Source: Dipylidium caninum
Taxonomy: Eukaryota; Platyhelminthes; Cestoda; Cyclophyllidea; Dipylidiidae
Direction of reading: 5' to 3'
Assembly: GCA_017562135.1 (NCBI GenBank)
Contig: QEYB01000150.1
Coordinates: 186,001 to 250,000 of the forward strand
DNA: 64,000 nt
Positions 11,292 to 27,018 of this stretch are shown here, in pieces (within the stretch, counting starts at the first letter, position 1; each line of letters opens with the position of its first letter). The notes under the pieces are model-generated. The model did not search any database. It worked only from the letters and a program-made list of their open reading frames with translations, and was not told the DNA's origin. A program made the translations under genes and the position numbers.

Positions 11292-14200
11292 TCACCGCCC
11301 AGTTGCGGTTGAAGTGGTATTGGTGTTGTCAGGGGAGGGAGCGGGCTCGCAATAACAGGCGTCGCAAACACGGTTAGGCCAATCTAATCCGCGATGCGGA
11401 ACAGGTTGGCGGCGTCGTGAACAGGAGCCACAGACGCCTCGTCCACAACCACGACAGTGATGGATCGATAAACGGGCACCGAAGACACCGCCACACAACG
11501 CGCAGCGCGTACACTCCTCATCTGGTTGCCAGTAGTCTGGTCTCACTGCCGCCTTCACTAGTTCTACAAGGGTAATCAACGTTCACACAACCTTATCGCG
11601 ATTCACTGGGACGGGAGCTAAAAAGATTACGAGGGTTGATCAAAAAGTACGCAGAATGGTAGACACACGTTTGGGAGTGGTGAAGACGGGGGTTATGTAA
11701 CCAGCAGTGGCGGATATCAATTCAAGGACTCGCCGACTGGAAGTGCCTGTGGACGTCCTCGATACCGCAGGATTGAGAGGATGAGATGAAAGCGTCGAGG
11801 TGGAGGTCGGTGAACCTCCATTCGGCTGGACTCTCGAAGCATAACACCTACAGAATAAAATGAACTCTTGAAACACAACGGAATTAGGAAGAAGTGACTA
11901 AGGCACAAGACGATGAATTAGGAGTTTCTCGAATGTGATAATTCTAACCTACCCGATAATATCAGCCATTTGGATCACACCTATTTCGAACTCACTTAAG
12001 AATTGCTGAAAACTCAGGAAGTATATCCTAGATTGCACAAACAAAAGCGAAAAAAGTCGTCTTCGCGTAGACACAACTATTGTCTATTGACTAAATATAG
12101 TGCCCTAGTTTTACTTCAACAAACAAAAGATCACGATACTTCCGGTAACTGGAAACTCACAGCCGATGGTCTTCATCCAATTACTGTTACAAATTAGGGC
12201 TTTCAAGGAGTAAAGGCATCCTGGAAGCGGCGTCTAATTGGTTTTTAGCCCTATAATCACTTCCCTGACTTCATCGTGTATGTTCTCAAAATGGAAGATA
12301 GGATTAGCTAGCTAATTCAAGAGGTCTTCGAAAACATCGTAATATTTAATTTAACTTGAGCGGAAGTCTACTAACTTACGATGTTTTCAAGTGCCTATTG
12401 AATTAGATAGCAAATCCTATATTTCGTTTTAAAAAGTAGGATCGACTAACAATGAAATATGCTGAGTAATGAATCGGTTTGGATAACGGAAGAAAATTAT
12501 GATGCCATTGCAAACCACATTTATTCCATATGCAAGCGTAGAAGATTATTTCCGGTCAAACCGATTCGAAAGAACATAGATGACTCACCGATCGCATACT
12601 CGTACAGCCTCCTCCACAAAGCCTCGATCGGGCACGGGGATACGTCGCTTAGAGCAACTGTCACACACGCCTCGACCACAGGCTCGACAGTGATGCTTCT
12701 CCGCGTCATCCGACGCTGAAAACTTGAGAGTGGGAGGACAAACGACACTAGGTTTGTCAATATCTTCAACACCTGAGCCAGCAGAGGTAGGAAAGAGGAA
12801 GTCGCAGCAGTTGCACTTGGTGATCTGGGAGTTGGGCTGCCAGTATGCGGGCGCAACACTGTCCGCGATGAGATCGCCCAAGAGGCGGGTCGGAGGGCCG
12901 GCCAATTGGGAGACTTGTTCGCTAACACTAGTTAGGCCATCCACTACTAGCTGTCCGAACGGGTGAGCTCCCTTAAATGACAAGACACGACGCCAAAGCG
13001 GTGTTTTTAGATTGTCACGTTTCAACCAATTGACAGAGTAATATGACAAAAAAATTTCAATTAAACGAAAAATAACTTCAGAAGTGATCAGGGCAGTACG
13101 GATTCAGCAAACCAGGTTTTACAAAAAAATGCTACTTCTAGGATACTGACCTGCAAGAGAGATGTCTCACCCGGCCAGAGGTGAACAACCTGCCAATGGA
13201 CAAGGGGAGAATCTTCTGGAGGGGGATTACCGGACCAGTGGGCACGACTTCGGTATACCACACCGTGGTGAGGACAACGGAGAACGTAACCCCACCATAG
13301 GTACTTTACCACTCCTGTTACCGCATTTTCCCGTTCTTCCATTGCTTTGGGCACCAATACAATCGAACGTCCCATCGCGTAACACCGCTACAAGAAACGA
13401 AAATTGTTTAACTTAGTTGGTATTTAACAACCACTTCGTGAGAGTGGGAGAGGCCTTGTTAATTTCATACTACTATCAATAAAGTCCCATATATCCTCCT
13501 ACACTAATATAAAGTACCTCGAAAAGTAGGGTGAAAAATACTAAATATGTTCGGAGGGGGAGGGGGGGGAGATGACACTTGACAGTGACACCGCTTAAAC
13601 CGAAGTTTTACTCTGTTATTAAAGTAGGGAGAGTGATATTTTTAACTTCAATCAAACGAATTCTCAAGTTATGCCAGTCGAGCAACGCTTTCTGACACCG
13701 CCCGTCACAAAAGAGTAGGTTCAATGGATTATGGGTCAGTGAAATTTCAGAAAACTCGCCCCTATTATTTTGTACTTCAATATGGCTTGAAGAACCGTTG
13801 CAACAAGTAAATACGAAATTTTTTTCAGTGTGAACAATAGCAAGGTGAAAACGGGCAGTTTTTATGATGAACAAATTAAATGGTGCCGAACAGCTTGGCC
13901 AAATCCGAGAGGAGGAGGCATCCCTTACGAAATGTATTGCTTTAAGCTCTTAGATTGTTTCAGTTGAAAAAGTTCATGTTTTAATGACGTCGAAAACTAT
14001 CTTAATTTACCCAAAATACTCGTATGCTAGTCTTAATCAAAACTAGCATTAAAAATTAAAAGAGCCTAAATTGGCTGCTCTGGTTAGAACTCTCTGGAAT
14101 AAAAACAGAATGACAAAACTCGTCAGAGAGCGAGGAAGACTAGAGGGCTGTGAAGGCCAACCCGATAATCGGTGTTAAGGATAAAAAACGACCTTTGTGA

Positions 14201-17200
14201 AAGTCACAAGTTGATTGGCCAAAGTAACGCCGACTTCTCTACGCACCACCCAAAGTCGTCAGCCCTAGTTCCAAGATGCAGAAATTTTACTTTTCTGAAG
14301 TCGTAAAATGCCACAAAAGCGAGCAATAGTTAAACAAAAAATCGTACGACCACATAATAGTAACGTATCATTAAAAGGTTGTGGCTATTTTTTTTTATTA
14401 GCCAGGGCTAGGGCACTCATCCTACCTGTTCCAATCCTCGCTCAAATTGGCTTGTAAAAGCACAAATTTCAGAACTTCTTTGGTTTATTTTCCAATTTTC
14501 TTCATGTACCGTCGGTCCTTTTATTTACGATAGAAGCCTTCACTTGCATTAGCGTCAAAAGTGGCCAAATGTGGGGTAAAAAGAGTGGAGTGGTAACCAT
14601 TCAGTCGCGTCCATATGGCGAGGTGTTAAGGATGTGCAGCAAGAGGCCTTTTATCGCCCCACAAGGAGTGTGATTGCGCCTTCATCCTATTAACTACTAA
14701 TGCCTGTCATTTGTGGAGTGAGGTTAGGTATACACGATAATTTTAAGTTGATATTAAGATCAAAAATTCTTGGGTAGCTGCAGAGTCTCTCCGGCATGAA
14801 TGAATCCAAGTAGTCAAAGACCGTTTACTTTAATATACTCCGTTATTCGCGCGAATCCGTACGCCCGAGAAAGGTGATATCACCGCTATTGGTTACATTT
14901 TCGGGGCAAAATTTCCTAACGCTTCAAAATTACAGATGAGCTGCTCATTGAGGTAGGCGAAGTTAGAGCAGATATCTACGGTATGTCGGTATGAGTGGGA
15001 TGAGATTGTACATGTTCGTGGCTAAGTCGTGTCACTCTGTCGGTGACACGCTATTGAAATGGTTCACAACGTAATCAGCCTCCAGTACTTCGCGATGAAT
15101 CGCTTAACGCCCCATCAACAAATGACCGGAAACCTCTGCGACTTGTCAATGGGTTTAAATTAGCAAATAAAGCAAGCCTTTGTAAATTTGCAAGACATTA
15201 TGAGAAATCGAGTATTTTGGCTCTGCTGAAAAGTACAAAGTTGAAGTAGCGGCTTATTACGAAAAAACGGGATTCACTTTTCCAAGCTAATCCGTGTCAA
15301 GAGTAGATAATGGTAAGCGGTTAGACGAACGACATCTTATAAAACACCCAGATTAACGAAGTTGGTAAAGCGCCGTCAGAGGTATTCTCTCACTTTGCAA
15401 TAGTAGATTTTATTCTGCAGCACCGGCGAGTATTCACAACCGTCGCCGAAATCTCGACCGCGCGACTGATGCGGAGCACCGATATGGTTCACGCCCAGTT
15501 GACAGCGCGCGTGACACACGGTACAACGGGCGGGGCATGTGAAGTACTCCTCCACAAAAGTGGGCATAGTTGCAGCCATGGTTGCGGCATCGGGTAGATG
15601 AGTGTCAAAGTGTTGACTCAGGCCAAGCAGCATACGAAAGATATGCTCGAGTCGGCGCGGTACTCTCACTGTCATCTCTGACATTAATTCGTCCACAACG
15701 CGCACAAAAGGCTGCATGAAAAGAGGAGGTAAATGAGATATATTGATGTGTAATACGTTGGATAGTCTACAATTCCTCTAAAGACTAATCGGACACCTAC
15801 TGCTTCTCTGAAGACCGGCTGGTCACTATGATCTCGATTAATGTGTTTCTAGTTAGACTAACACAAGCCATTAGAGAAAACAACATCAATGTCTTTAAAG
15901 TGGAAAAGAATACGAGCCCCACTTGCCAATGACCGGTAGCAAAGCATACACTTTAGTGCCAAATTAGGCTGAAAGAATGGGGTTTTCAGGCAAATGCTCC
16001 CAAGCTAGGGAAATGGTACCATGGTCAAATATTACAGTCAAAGTGGGCAGTCACTGAAATAAAGTGGAAATAGGTCCATACCTTTCCATACTATAATCAG
16101 CGAGGTTATAATAAGACGCAATAAGTGGTGCAAGACGACACGATTAACAAGATGGAAATTCTAGCGAGTCTACAGTTAGCCTTAAGACTAGCATTTGCTG
16201 CTTCATATGCATGTATTTATAAAGGGTCTCCTCCTATTATCAGACGAAAGGAAGGGGACGAAGAAAGAATGAGTTTCGACAACCTACCCTGAAATCTGTC
16301 GGCTGTGAAGTGGTCTGTACTCCAACATAACGCAGAGTAGAAAAGGCGTTCACGTTTCGATGGATGCTAGTAAAGTGTTCCTTCAAGAAGGCGTCTACTG
16401 GAAGAAAATAGATGTTACACTTTCCAATAATAATAGCAGATCAAATTTGAAATATCACGAAATTCTTACTAATAATAAGTATGGTGAATGTTCTCTAGGA
16501 AAATGATGATACTATCAGCTGATAACCCAATTACTAGATCAAAAAATAACCATTATCTTCAAGCAGATCTACGAGATCCTTGAAACGCCTAAAATTGTAA
16601 TTCATTTCAACATCAAGTGGAATGATATGGATGACGAAGGCAAGTAATGGTTAAGCTGCCTGCAGCACACAGCTGAGAGCAAGACAAGAACACCTTAGCG
16701 TACATATATATGGTCTCTTGGGGGGATTTAGACAAAATTACTTGGGTGGATGGCAAAAACAATGCATTAAGTAATAAAAATTTGCGGAAGGGAATAAGAA
16801 CATGCCACTTTTCAGCAATATTTTAGAAAAAGTAAAAGTCTAAATACATCACCAAAGTGCTTGTGGAGTAGAGGAATTGAATAATATCTCCATTTTGAGT
16901 TCATTTTTCTATTGGTAAGGGAAAACTCAGAAAGTTAAAACAAAAATTATGGACTTATCGGTGCTACGACTTCCATTGGTGTGCAATGCAGAGGCGAGTT
17001 TGAAGAAATCAAGTGGTAAATCAGCTTGTGCTGATGTTAATTTATCCTCATTCCCAAAAGGAATTTTGAAAATAGCGAAAGTCAAATAGCGATGAGAAAG
17101 TGAATGGATATAGCTAGCAGATACGTCCAATCAACTATCGAACGTCATTATAGGGATTGTGTACCCCGTCGGGATAAATGAAGGTGTTGGCAGACAAGTT

Positions 17201-20200
17201 GTATCGTCAAGGTGATGGATCTGCAGCACAATAGGGACTTAAAAGGTGAATCGTATATTCATGGTAGATGCTAGTCTCATTTCTGTTCACTTATATGATC
17301 AAGTTCAAATGAACTGGTTTTCAACTCAAAATAAAGAAATTATGAACTTACGCGACGGAGAATCATTACGCACTATAGATTATGGCACCTCAACTAAGTG
17401 CCGACCAAGCGCCGGAATTAACTTCCAGTATTCATACTATACGAAAATTATTCCATTAATGGGAGCCAATTAGACGGTAATGGTGAATTAATGAAGTGAG
17501 AGAGGTCCGCTTCTCTTAAATCGAGGTACTAAACCCTTTTTACTCGGCTGGCGCAGATACGGCGCCCGGCTGATTTAGTGTCAAATCCATAAATGCTGCT
17601 ACGGCGCTACGGTCTATTTTTTTTTTAACTCGATCCGCTTAGTTACGATATGCGATAAGATATTTCTCTGACATATTTTCGTGAACTAGGTTCCGATTGA
17701 GTTTTTGGCCAAATCTAAGTTTACTTCGTCCCAACATAGCACTCGCATCAAACGATCTTGATAACAAATATAACAATTGAAAGGTTTCTTGGTTTTCATT
17801 ATATTAAGATGACATAACCTCAAGTTCGAACGAATTCAATTTTGTCGCTTTAGGTGAAAGTGGAAGTGAGGGCGAAAGTGAAGTGTAAAAAGACTTTAAC
17901 GAAAAAGTTCTGCGAAAAACTCACAGGACCATGAAAATTTCTAATATGGAAGTTAATTAAAGTGTTTTCATATATGCAAAACAAATTGGAAGGGAAGACG
18001 CTATCCGCAAAATCGATATGGCGAAGCTGATGTGATGTGAACAACGCAGATTTCTGGGTATTTGTGGATGTTATAATCAGTCTGGGCACACTACCGTTGG
18101 CCAATTTGCAGGAATAATGGTCTAGGAATATCGTCAATCCCATTCCTTTCTATTCGGATGCATGTACAACACGATTCCGAGAACGCAGCCACAATAAGTA
18201 AGTGGCTTTTGGGATTATAGAAACACAAAGTTCTTGGATTATTATATACCGGGTGGGGAAACCTTTGTGGACAAGGCGACGACAAAAGTCAGGTAGAATT
18301 TCGTTCATAATATACAATCAAAAGAAACCAACAAAATGGGGTATCAGCGTTTATTCTCTAGCTGACTCAAGACTTGCTACATTTGCTGCATTTTGCCATA
18401 TCATGGATCACTTACAACAGAGCCTTTGGTCGGAACCGACTTACCTGTTTCATCAAGAATTCAGATACACTTACAAAAAACGTTGTTTCAGGAAATTCGA
18501 GGTGTTTGGAGGTACTATATGTACACGGACCGCTACTATGATAGTCATATCTTAGCTCAAGAATTAGTCAAATTGAAATACAATATTATCAGAACGGTCA
18601 TAGCAAAAGGAAAAAAAATGCCAAAGGAGATAGGTAAATTAAAAAACACCATATTGGCGTATCGACGGGGCAACACTACTTTTAGGGTGGAAATATAAGA
18701 GGATTGTCAGTTGTTGGACTACGGGGGGTGACACGCGAATGTCGATGGTCAAAAGATGACACGAGGTGTTGTGTAAATAAGGAACAAACAACCCAATATT
18801 GTATTGAATTATATGATATATATGGCAGTATTGGTAGAGTGAACGAATATGCACTAACGTATTGTTTTCTGCCAAAATCATTTAGTGTCATAAGCTCTTT
18901 TTCGGCATGGAAATTTACTCGATCAATTCCTACATTCCGTATGTTTGAAAAGGTTAAAAAAGGGGAAAATTATACAGCCATTTGCGATTTCTATAAAAAA
19001 CTTTTCGAGCAACTGAGAAGATCATATCGCCACCATCGATACAATCTAAATGAGAAGTCCCACATACTACTAAAGAGGCCAAAAAGGGACTGCAGGGTTT
19101 GTTGTGACCATAATACGCCTGGAGGTAGGCGGAATTAACGTACTACTGCGATACGTGTCCTGATAAATCGCGGATGCATCTTGAGCATTATTTTACGAAA
19201 TATCACACGAAAACTAGTTACGGAGTGCAATACTTGTCAATATTGACGAGCACGATATAAAAATAAAACAGTAGGTAAATTTTTATTGTTTGGATACTTT
19301 TTTTCAAACACACATTATTCTAAAGCACTTGTACAACGTTTAGCAAATTTGACCGAAATCGTTTCGAGTTGTTGGTTTGCGCAAGCGAAAAGGCCTCGAG
19401 TGCAAAGTGGCAATCACTTCAGTGTAATCAACAACTGGAAAAGGAGGATTGAATTAGTGTGAAGTTACTACGGTACCGATATTAGAGGGAGGCTTGAATA
19501 CTTGGCTAGTGAACTGGCGTTTGAAACGAAACCCACTTTGACGTCTACACGAAGGCGAATTAAGAGCAAAGTGAGATTCGATTGAGGTAGTACGTACAGC
19601 GGAAACGTGATGTAGAATCTCCAATTCCTGGATCTTGATTAGTACATTTGTCTTCTCAACGAATAATGACTTATATTTACATTCTAAATCAAGAAGCCAT
19701 TGGAAGGCAAGTATAAACGAAAAGCAAGGAAAAAAATGGAACTTAAGAAAACCTCAATCGAAAAAATATTCTTGGTCGAGCCAAACGACTTCACTTTGAG
19801 TCTGCGAGAAGTAGGGGAAATAACAGAGACAAAAATTTGGACGACTCGGAAAGGAAGTCAAGAGAATGAACTCACCAGCAGCATCAACAAGAGGAAGAGT
19901 GTGCCGAGTCTCTTGAAAAATGAGGACAGCAGGTCCAAGTTGATGGACAGACCAAGGGAGATCATTCTGTCGTGCCAACGCTTCCAAGTGCGGCTGAAAA
20001 TGAAGCGCGAAGGCGTCTGAAGCGTCCGCGAGGAAGATGAACATATCTCTGTGCAGTCGATCGGACATGCACCGGTAGACCACAACGTCAGCCACTGCGA
20101 ATACCTTCAGCAGCATCCGACGCTGGCAGTTGGGGTTAGTGGAGGAACCTAATAGTCCTAAAGGGTGGAAAGTGGAGTGAGAACGATGAGACTAGCCAAT

Positions 20201-22816
20201 TTACTTTAGCTCCCATAAAGAAATCCATAGCCATATCCTTCTCCATCATAACGGAAACGTTTTCATTACAATTTAGCTTAGAGCAAAAATATTCGACTTG
20301 AAAACAACCGATCAAGGTATTTACTTTCATATTCACTTTGTGAACAAGTAAATTAACAGAAATTAATATGCGGTTCCAATTTGTGGCAGATCAAAACATC
20401 ATCTAAAAAAATCCGAGTGGTGAGAACTTGCACCTTCATCGAATGCGCATTACTGGTAAAAGTTAACTCACAGCAAAATGTATAAAATACCAGTATTAAT
20501 GAACTACTTATAAGGCTATTCTCATAAGAAAACACCTCCAGCTTCCTTACAAAACGCCAAATACTTGAGAGAAGCATACAATATTGTTTATTACCCATTG
20601 AAACAGTGGGTCAAAGATGATAATGGAACATTTCTTGCCACTCTCCCTGTGAGAAATATCTGTCAAGGCAAAATACCAAAGATGAAAGTCGAAATGTTAA
20701 AAAAGACAACAAAAAGTCTTCTAAGGATTCGATTATCCAAACCCTTAATTCCAATTCCTTAATCAGGCCATTAATCAACCTTCGAGTTTTATTCTAGCAA
20801 ATATAGAACTGTGCAAAGAAAACCCATAGAACGAATAAAAAAATTATTCTGAACAAGGCAATGAATCGTCTCATTCACGAATAGTTCTATTTAGTCACAG
20901 AATACCTCTCATAGTGAGGATTTAAATTAAATTTTGTTCAAACGATAGATTCGGAGAAAACCAAAGAAAGTACTGTAGGAGAAAAAAACGGTTATATACA
21001 GTGCATGAAGTGACGGCTAGTTGTTTAGAGCGAGTATCTAATCAAACAATTGAAATATAGCTTTGTTCAGATGCATTCACATTCTACCGTAGCTCTGACT
21101 AAAGGTGCTCAAAAAAGGCCAAAGGTAAAATAAATGGCAATTATTGAGACTATCAAGTAAAGTAAATTCACAAAAAGCCCATTCAGACGACAGATAAGCG
21201 TGATATAATTTAATGCAGTGTGCATTCTGGCAGGTTGCACTAACCTTACATGTACTACTTACACTACCTAAATGCATCTTAATGTGAGGCGCGACAACAT
21301 GAAATTTCCACTTTTTAACTGATAAAAGATACAAATTTGGGAGAACATCGCGCAGTGTCTTCGTTAAAAAAAATAGAATATGAGAAATGTTAAAATAAAA
21401 GCTGAAAGTAAGCCGTTAGGGGTCGGGAAAGGAATTCAAATGCAATGTTGAATGCACTTAACTAAGAGTGATTATGAAAACGACATAAACAACCCACAAC
21501 ATCTTGCATCATATGACAGAGGAGTGTTTACACATTCGCTATGAAACTTTGCAACGAATTGCTTATATTTGTAAATTACATTCTGCAAATATAAATTAAA
21601 AAGATGCATTGATCTCACAATTATTCCCATAGGTTTTATTCTATATAACCAAAAGATTCAATAAACGGTTTCAACTATAAAATTAATTACGAGGTCTTGA
21701 TTGCATTTACGTCGGTATTTTACTAAACATCGTTTATGTCTAAAACAGTGAATCGAAGAAAACTAATCAAGCTTAGAAGGAAAACTTGACTTTTAAGCTT
21801 TCTTGAAATCTCGTTAGCCTAGTTAGTATAAAGATATGAGCTGTCGGATCATAACAAGTTTTGTTATCCAATAAGTCAAATGGCAGGAAAGAGCCAGAGT
21901 ACCACACCCGTTTACGCATAAATGTAGAAAAACAAAGTAAAAGTTGGAAGAACTTATCTCTTTAGTTTTACATAACAAAAAATGTGGAAAAGGATGACGA
22001 AATTAAACGACACTCGGGACTCGTGATCAACAATCACATTGTCAAGTTGTTTAGAGCCGGTTAGAAAGCAGGTTACGGAAAATGGCTAAAATCTGAGCAT
22101 ACTTATTTCGAGACTAAGAAATACTGATCCAGAAGTTACAACAGAACAGTAAAAAAAGGAAAAATGATACACAATTACTTATCATAAAGAAAGAAATAAA
22201 CTACAACTACCATGACAATAAATATTGTTAAAATGACGGTGCAATCGTGTTACAAGATGTGGCACGATAAATAAAAAATAATATGGTATATCCTAAAATT
22301 TAATAAATCTAAAACCCCGCACCTAGTTGGAAACTCAAGTAACTTTTCAAGAAACTGGGTCAACTCACCCTCAGTGTCAAGAAGAAGATAACCCCGTTGA
22401 GGCTCAAACGCAGCCCACACACCAAGTGTGCATGTAGATTGTGAAGGAGAAGTAGTAAAAACATCTTTTTTTCCATCACCAGCTCCAGCCTGACAAAATG
22501 CACGATTAAGCGTATGAGATTTCCCATCTCCCGTATTACCAACGATAGCCAAGGTCTTAAGCTTTATCTCCGGAGGACAGCCAAGAGAATGAGCAAACGT
22601 CTCCGCGTCCTCAAACTAAAAAATATGATGTGTAAACACTGAAATTCCTATTTATGATGAGTGCTACTGTTCTACTTACTAGCACGGCGACAAGCTCACC
22701 AAGAAATTTTCATTCGCGTCAATTATTTTAACAGATTTTGGCGGAGTTACAGAGTCGTCAGAAGGGTATTCCTTCATTAAAGCATCTTGATCGGCTAATG
22801 GCGGGCCAGGATTCAT
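11292..22816 (-). CDS. ZFYVE1/DFCP1 double-FYVE protein with P-loop NTPase domain
   Basis: In animals DFCP1 marks ER subdomains (omegasomes) rich in PI3P where autophagosomes form, and also binds lipid droplets. Nine exons join with perfect phase to 711 residues (human 777): 22700-22816, 22369-22615, 19876-20148, 16288-16397, 15394-15711, 13151-13387, 12589-12971, 11669-11847, 11292-11563. The order is a P-loop GNTGDGKS (about residues 65-72) and a DTEG Walker-B-like motif, then the NTPase continues with [16 protein letters not shown] Cys/His zinc region follows ([27 protein letters not shown]). FYVE 1 (about 477-565, YWQPNS...KHHCRACG...RVCDRC) and FYVE 2 (about 632-690, YWQPDE...IHHCRGCG...RVCDACYC) close the protein. 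The human N-terminal zinc-binding region is absent: the first ATG directly follows a pyrimidine-rich AG. FYVE 1 has an insertion of about 30 residues between its second Cys pair and HHCRACG. Large introns: 20149-22368, 16398-19875 (piggyBac relic) and 13388-15393. Confidence 0.95.
12298..12420. repeat. Hairpin with 45-nt imperfect arms in a ZFYVE1 intron
   Basis: Left arm 12298-12342 and right arm 12376-12420 are inverted copies with a 33-nt AT-rich loop. The outer ends ATAGGATT and AATCCTAT, and the inner blocks GAAAACATCGTAA and TTACGATGTTTTC, pair exactly. Mismatches cluster in the middle. It may be a small foldback element (MITE) or an RNA hairpin. I do not recognise a known microRNA in either arm. 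Confidence 0.7.
18290..19215 (+). mobile_element. Degenerate piggyBac-family transposase relic
   Basis: The sequence lies in a ZFYVE1 intron, on the opposite strand to the gene. Conserved piggyBac transposase segments appear in order but in three frames. [16 protein letters not shown] (about 18330-18365) carries the second catalytic Asp. [18 protein letters not shown] (about 18510-18565) carries the third. [17 protein letters not shown] follows near 18800-18860. A C-terminal Cys/His cluster (CRVC... about 19090-19110, then YYCDTCP...HYFTKYH about 19143-19207) matches the zinc-binding tail. Frames shift near 18400 and 18690, and again before the last Cys block where a TAA interrupts. The catalytic N-terminal part (first Asp) is not recognisable, and terminal repeats with flanking TTAA were not located. 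I call it a dead copy. Confidence 0.8.
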
Positions 22817-23998
22817 CTTACAAAGACAGAAAAAAATATGCAAGGAAGTGCATACTGTAATGCCTATAATCGGTCAGTGTGGGGGGGAGGGAAAAACGCA
22901 TATCTTAAAGATGACGAATAAAGTGAGCACCACAATTATGAGCTATATCCGTAAAGGATTGCTCGACGCAGATGCAAAACGGTAAATATACACAAATATA
23001 TTGCTTGAGCAAAATGAGAAAAGACGCTAAGTGAAGTTGAACATATTCCGACTTCAGTTAAAAAAAGGGAACATGGTATAAAAGACTTATCGGTTGGGAT
23101 TAAAGGATATATAAAGTCTCAAATTCCGAAGTATGAAGGCGGAAAAATTCGGTGCGGAAAATTACTGAGTCAGGCCACCAAGTGGAATTGATATACCAGA
23201 TCCAATATGGTATCAAGTGATCTTCAACTGCACACCTCTTCGATTATCGGAAAAAATTCTCCCAGTGAAGTTAACCACTGTGTCCAAGTTGTTAAAAATA
23301 CCAACGGCGGTCAAAAGAGGCGCGGGAGTTAAGAATGATTAAATGCAGTCACGCACCAGACTTAAAACATGGGTATACAACGTACATAGCGTAAGTAATT
23401 ATAAAGTTAAACATATGTTATTTTTACAAAATTTGCGAAATTTTTCTAAAAAGCGCACCTGGTGATGTCGCAGGTATGCAAGGTAATAATTGTGTTACTC
23501 CCCCATACTTTCCGTAATATATTGCACAAATGTTACGTGTTGCTTTCAATTGCACAGACAAAACATTTCGACCCAATTCCTTTGTGTTTCCGAGGCAATC
23601 TAATCTCTCTCGCTGTATGTGTAAAAAAACGCCGGATTTTGTGGTGTCGGAATATTGTACCGATAACTAAACATTAAACGCACGTCATATTTTCCGTGTG
23701 TTTTCTTCACTGGTGTTTCAATTATCTAAATTTGGCCTTTTTGACCTTTTCATGTTATATATATATATATTGATCCTTTGCCCTACGTTGTACCTACGGC
23801 CTCGAGGCTTGGCGCTTTGGGTGGTTGTGATCTAGCAAGCGTGTCTTGTCCTCGTCACCGCCATTTTGTTAATTTTTTCGGTTGTTAGAGGCACTAGATA
23901 TTCGGCTATTGCCTTAAAACCAGCTTATTTAAGGCAATTTGATTTGTACGGCTTGTCGCTCTAATGCAGTTATTGTCCGTTTTAGCATACTTCTTGTC
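22817..23998. promoter_or_regulatory. Divergent upstream region of ZFYVE1 and p38 copy A
   Basis: About 1.2 kb between the two divergent start codons. It contains an alternating TA tract at about 23756-23770 and no recognisable coding exon; the 71-codon frame at 23462-23677 has no family signature. On the ZFYVE1 side a pyrimidine-rich AG directly precedes the start codon, which could be a cis- or trans-splice acceptor. Both promoters are expected here, but I cannot point to boxes. Confidence 0.35.
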
Positions 23999-26827
<2,829 letters not shown>

Positions 26828-27018
26828 ACTGACCTCCCCTCTCCTCGCACACACACAACCCCACCCATTATAATTAATAGTTGGAAAACATATGACTAAT
26901 ATGAAATTTCTCTAAATAGGCTTACCCGCCTGCACAATAAACCCATAAGGCAGAAATAGCTGCTAAAGGTAGAAGAGCAATAATTGTAATCGCAAGGTTT
27001 GTAGTAATGTCTGGAGGT

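Noticed and set aside
15020..15053. Short GTGTCAC/GTGACAC palindrome
   Set aside because: Only about seven base pairs, within chance expectation for a window of this size.
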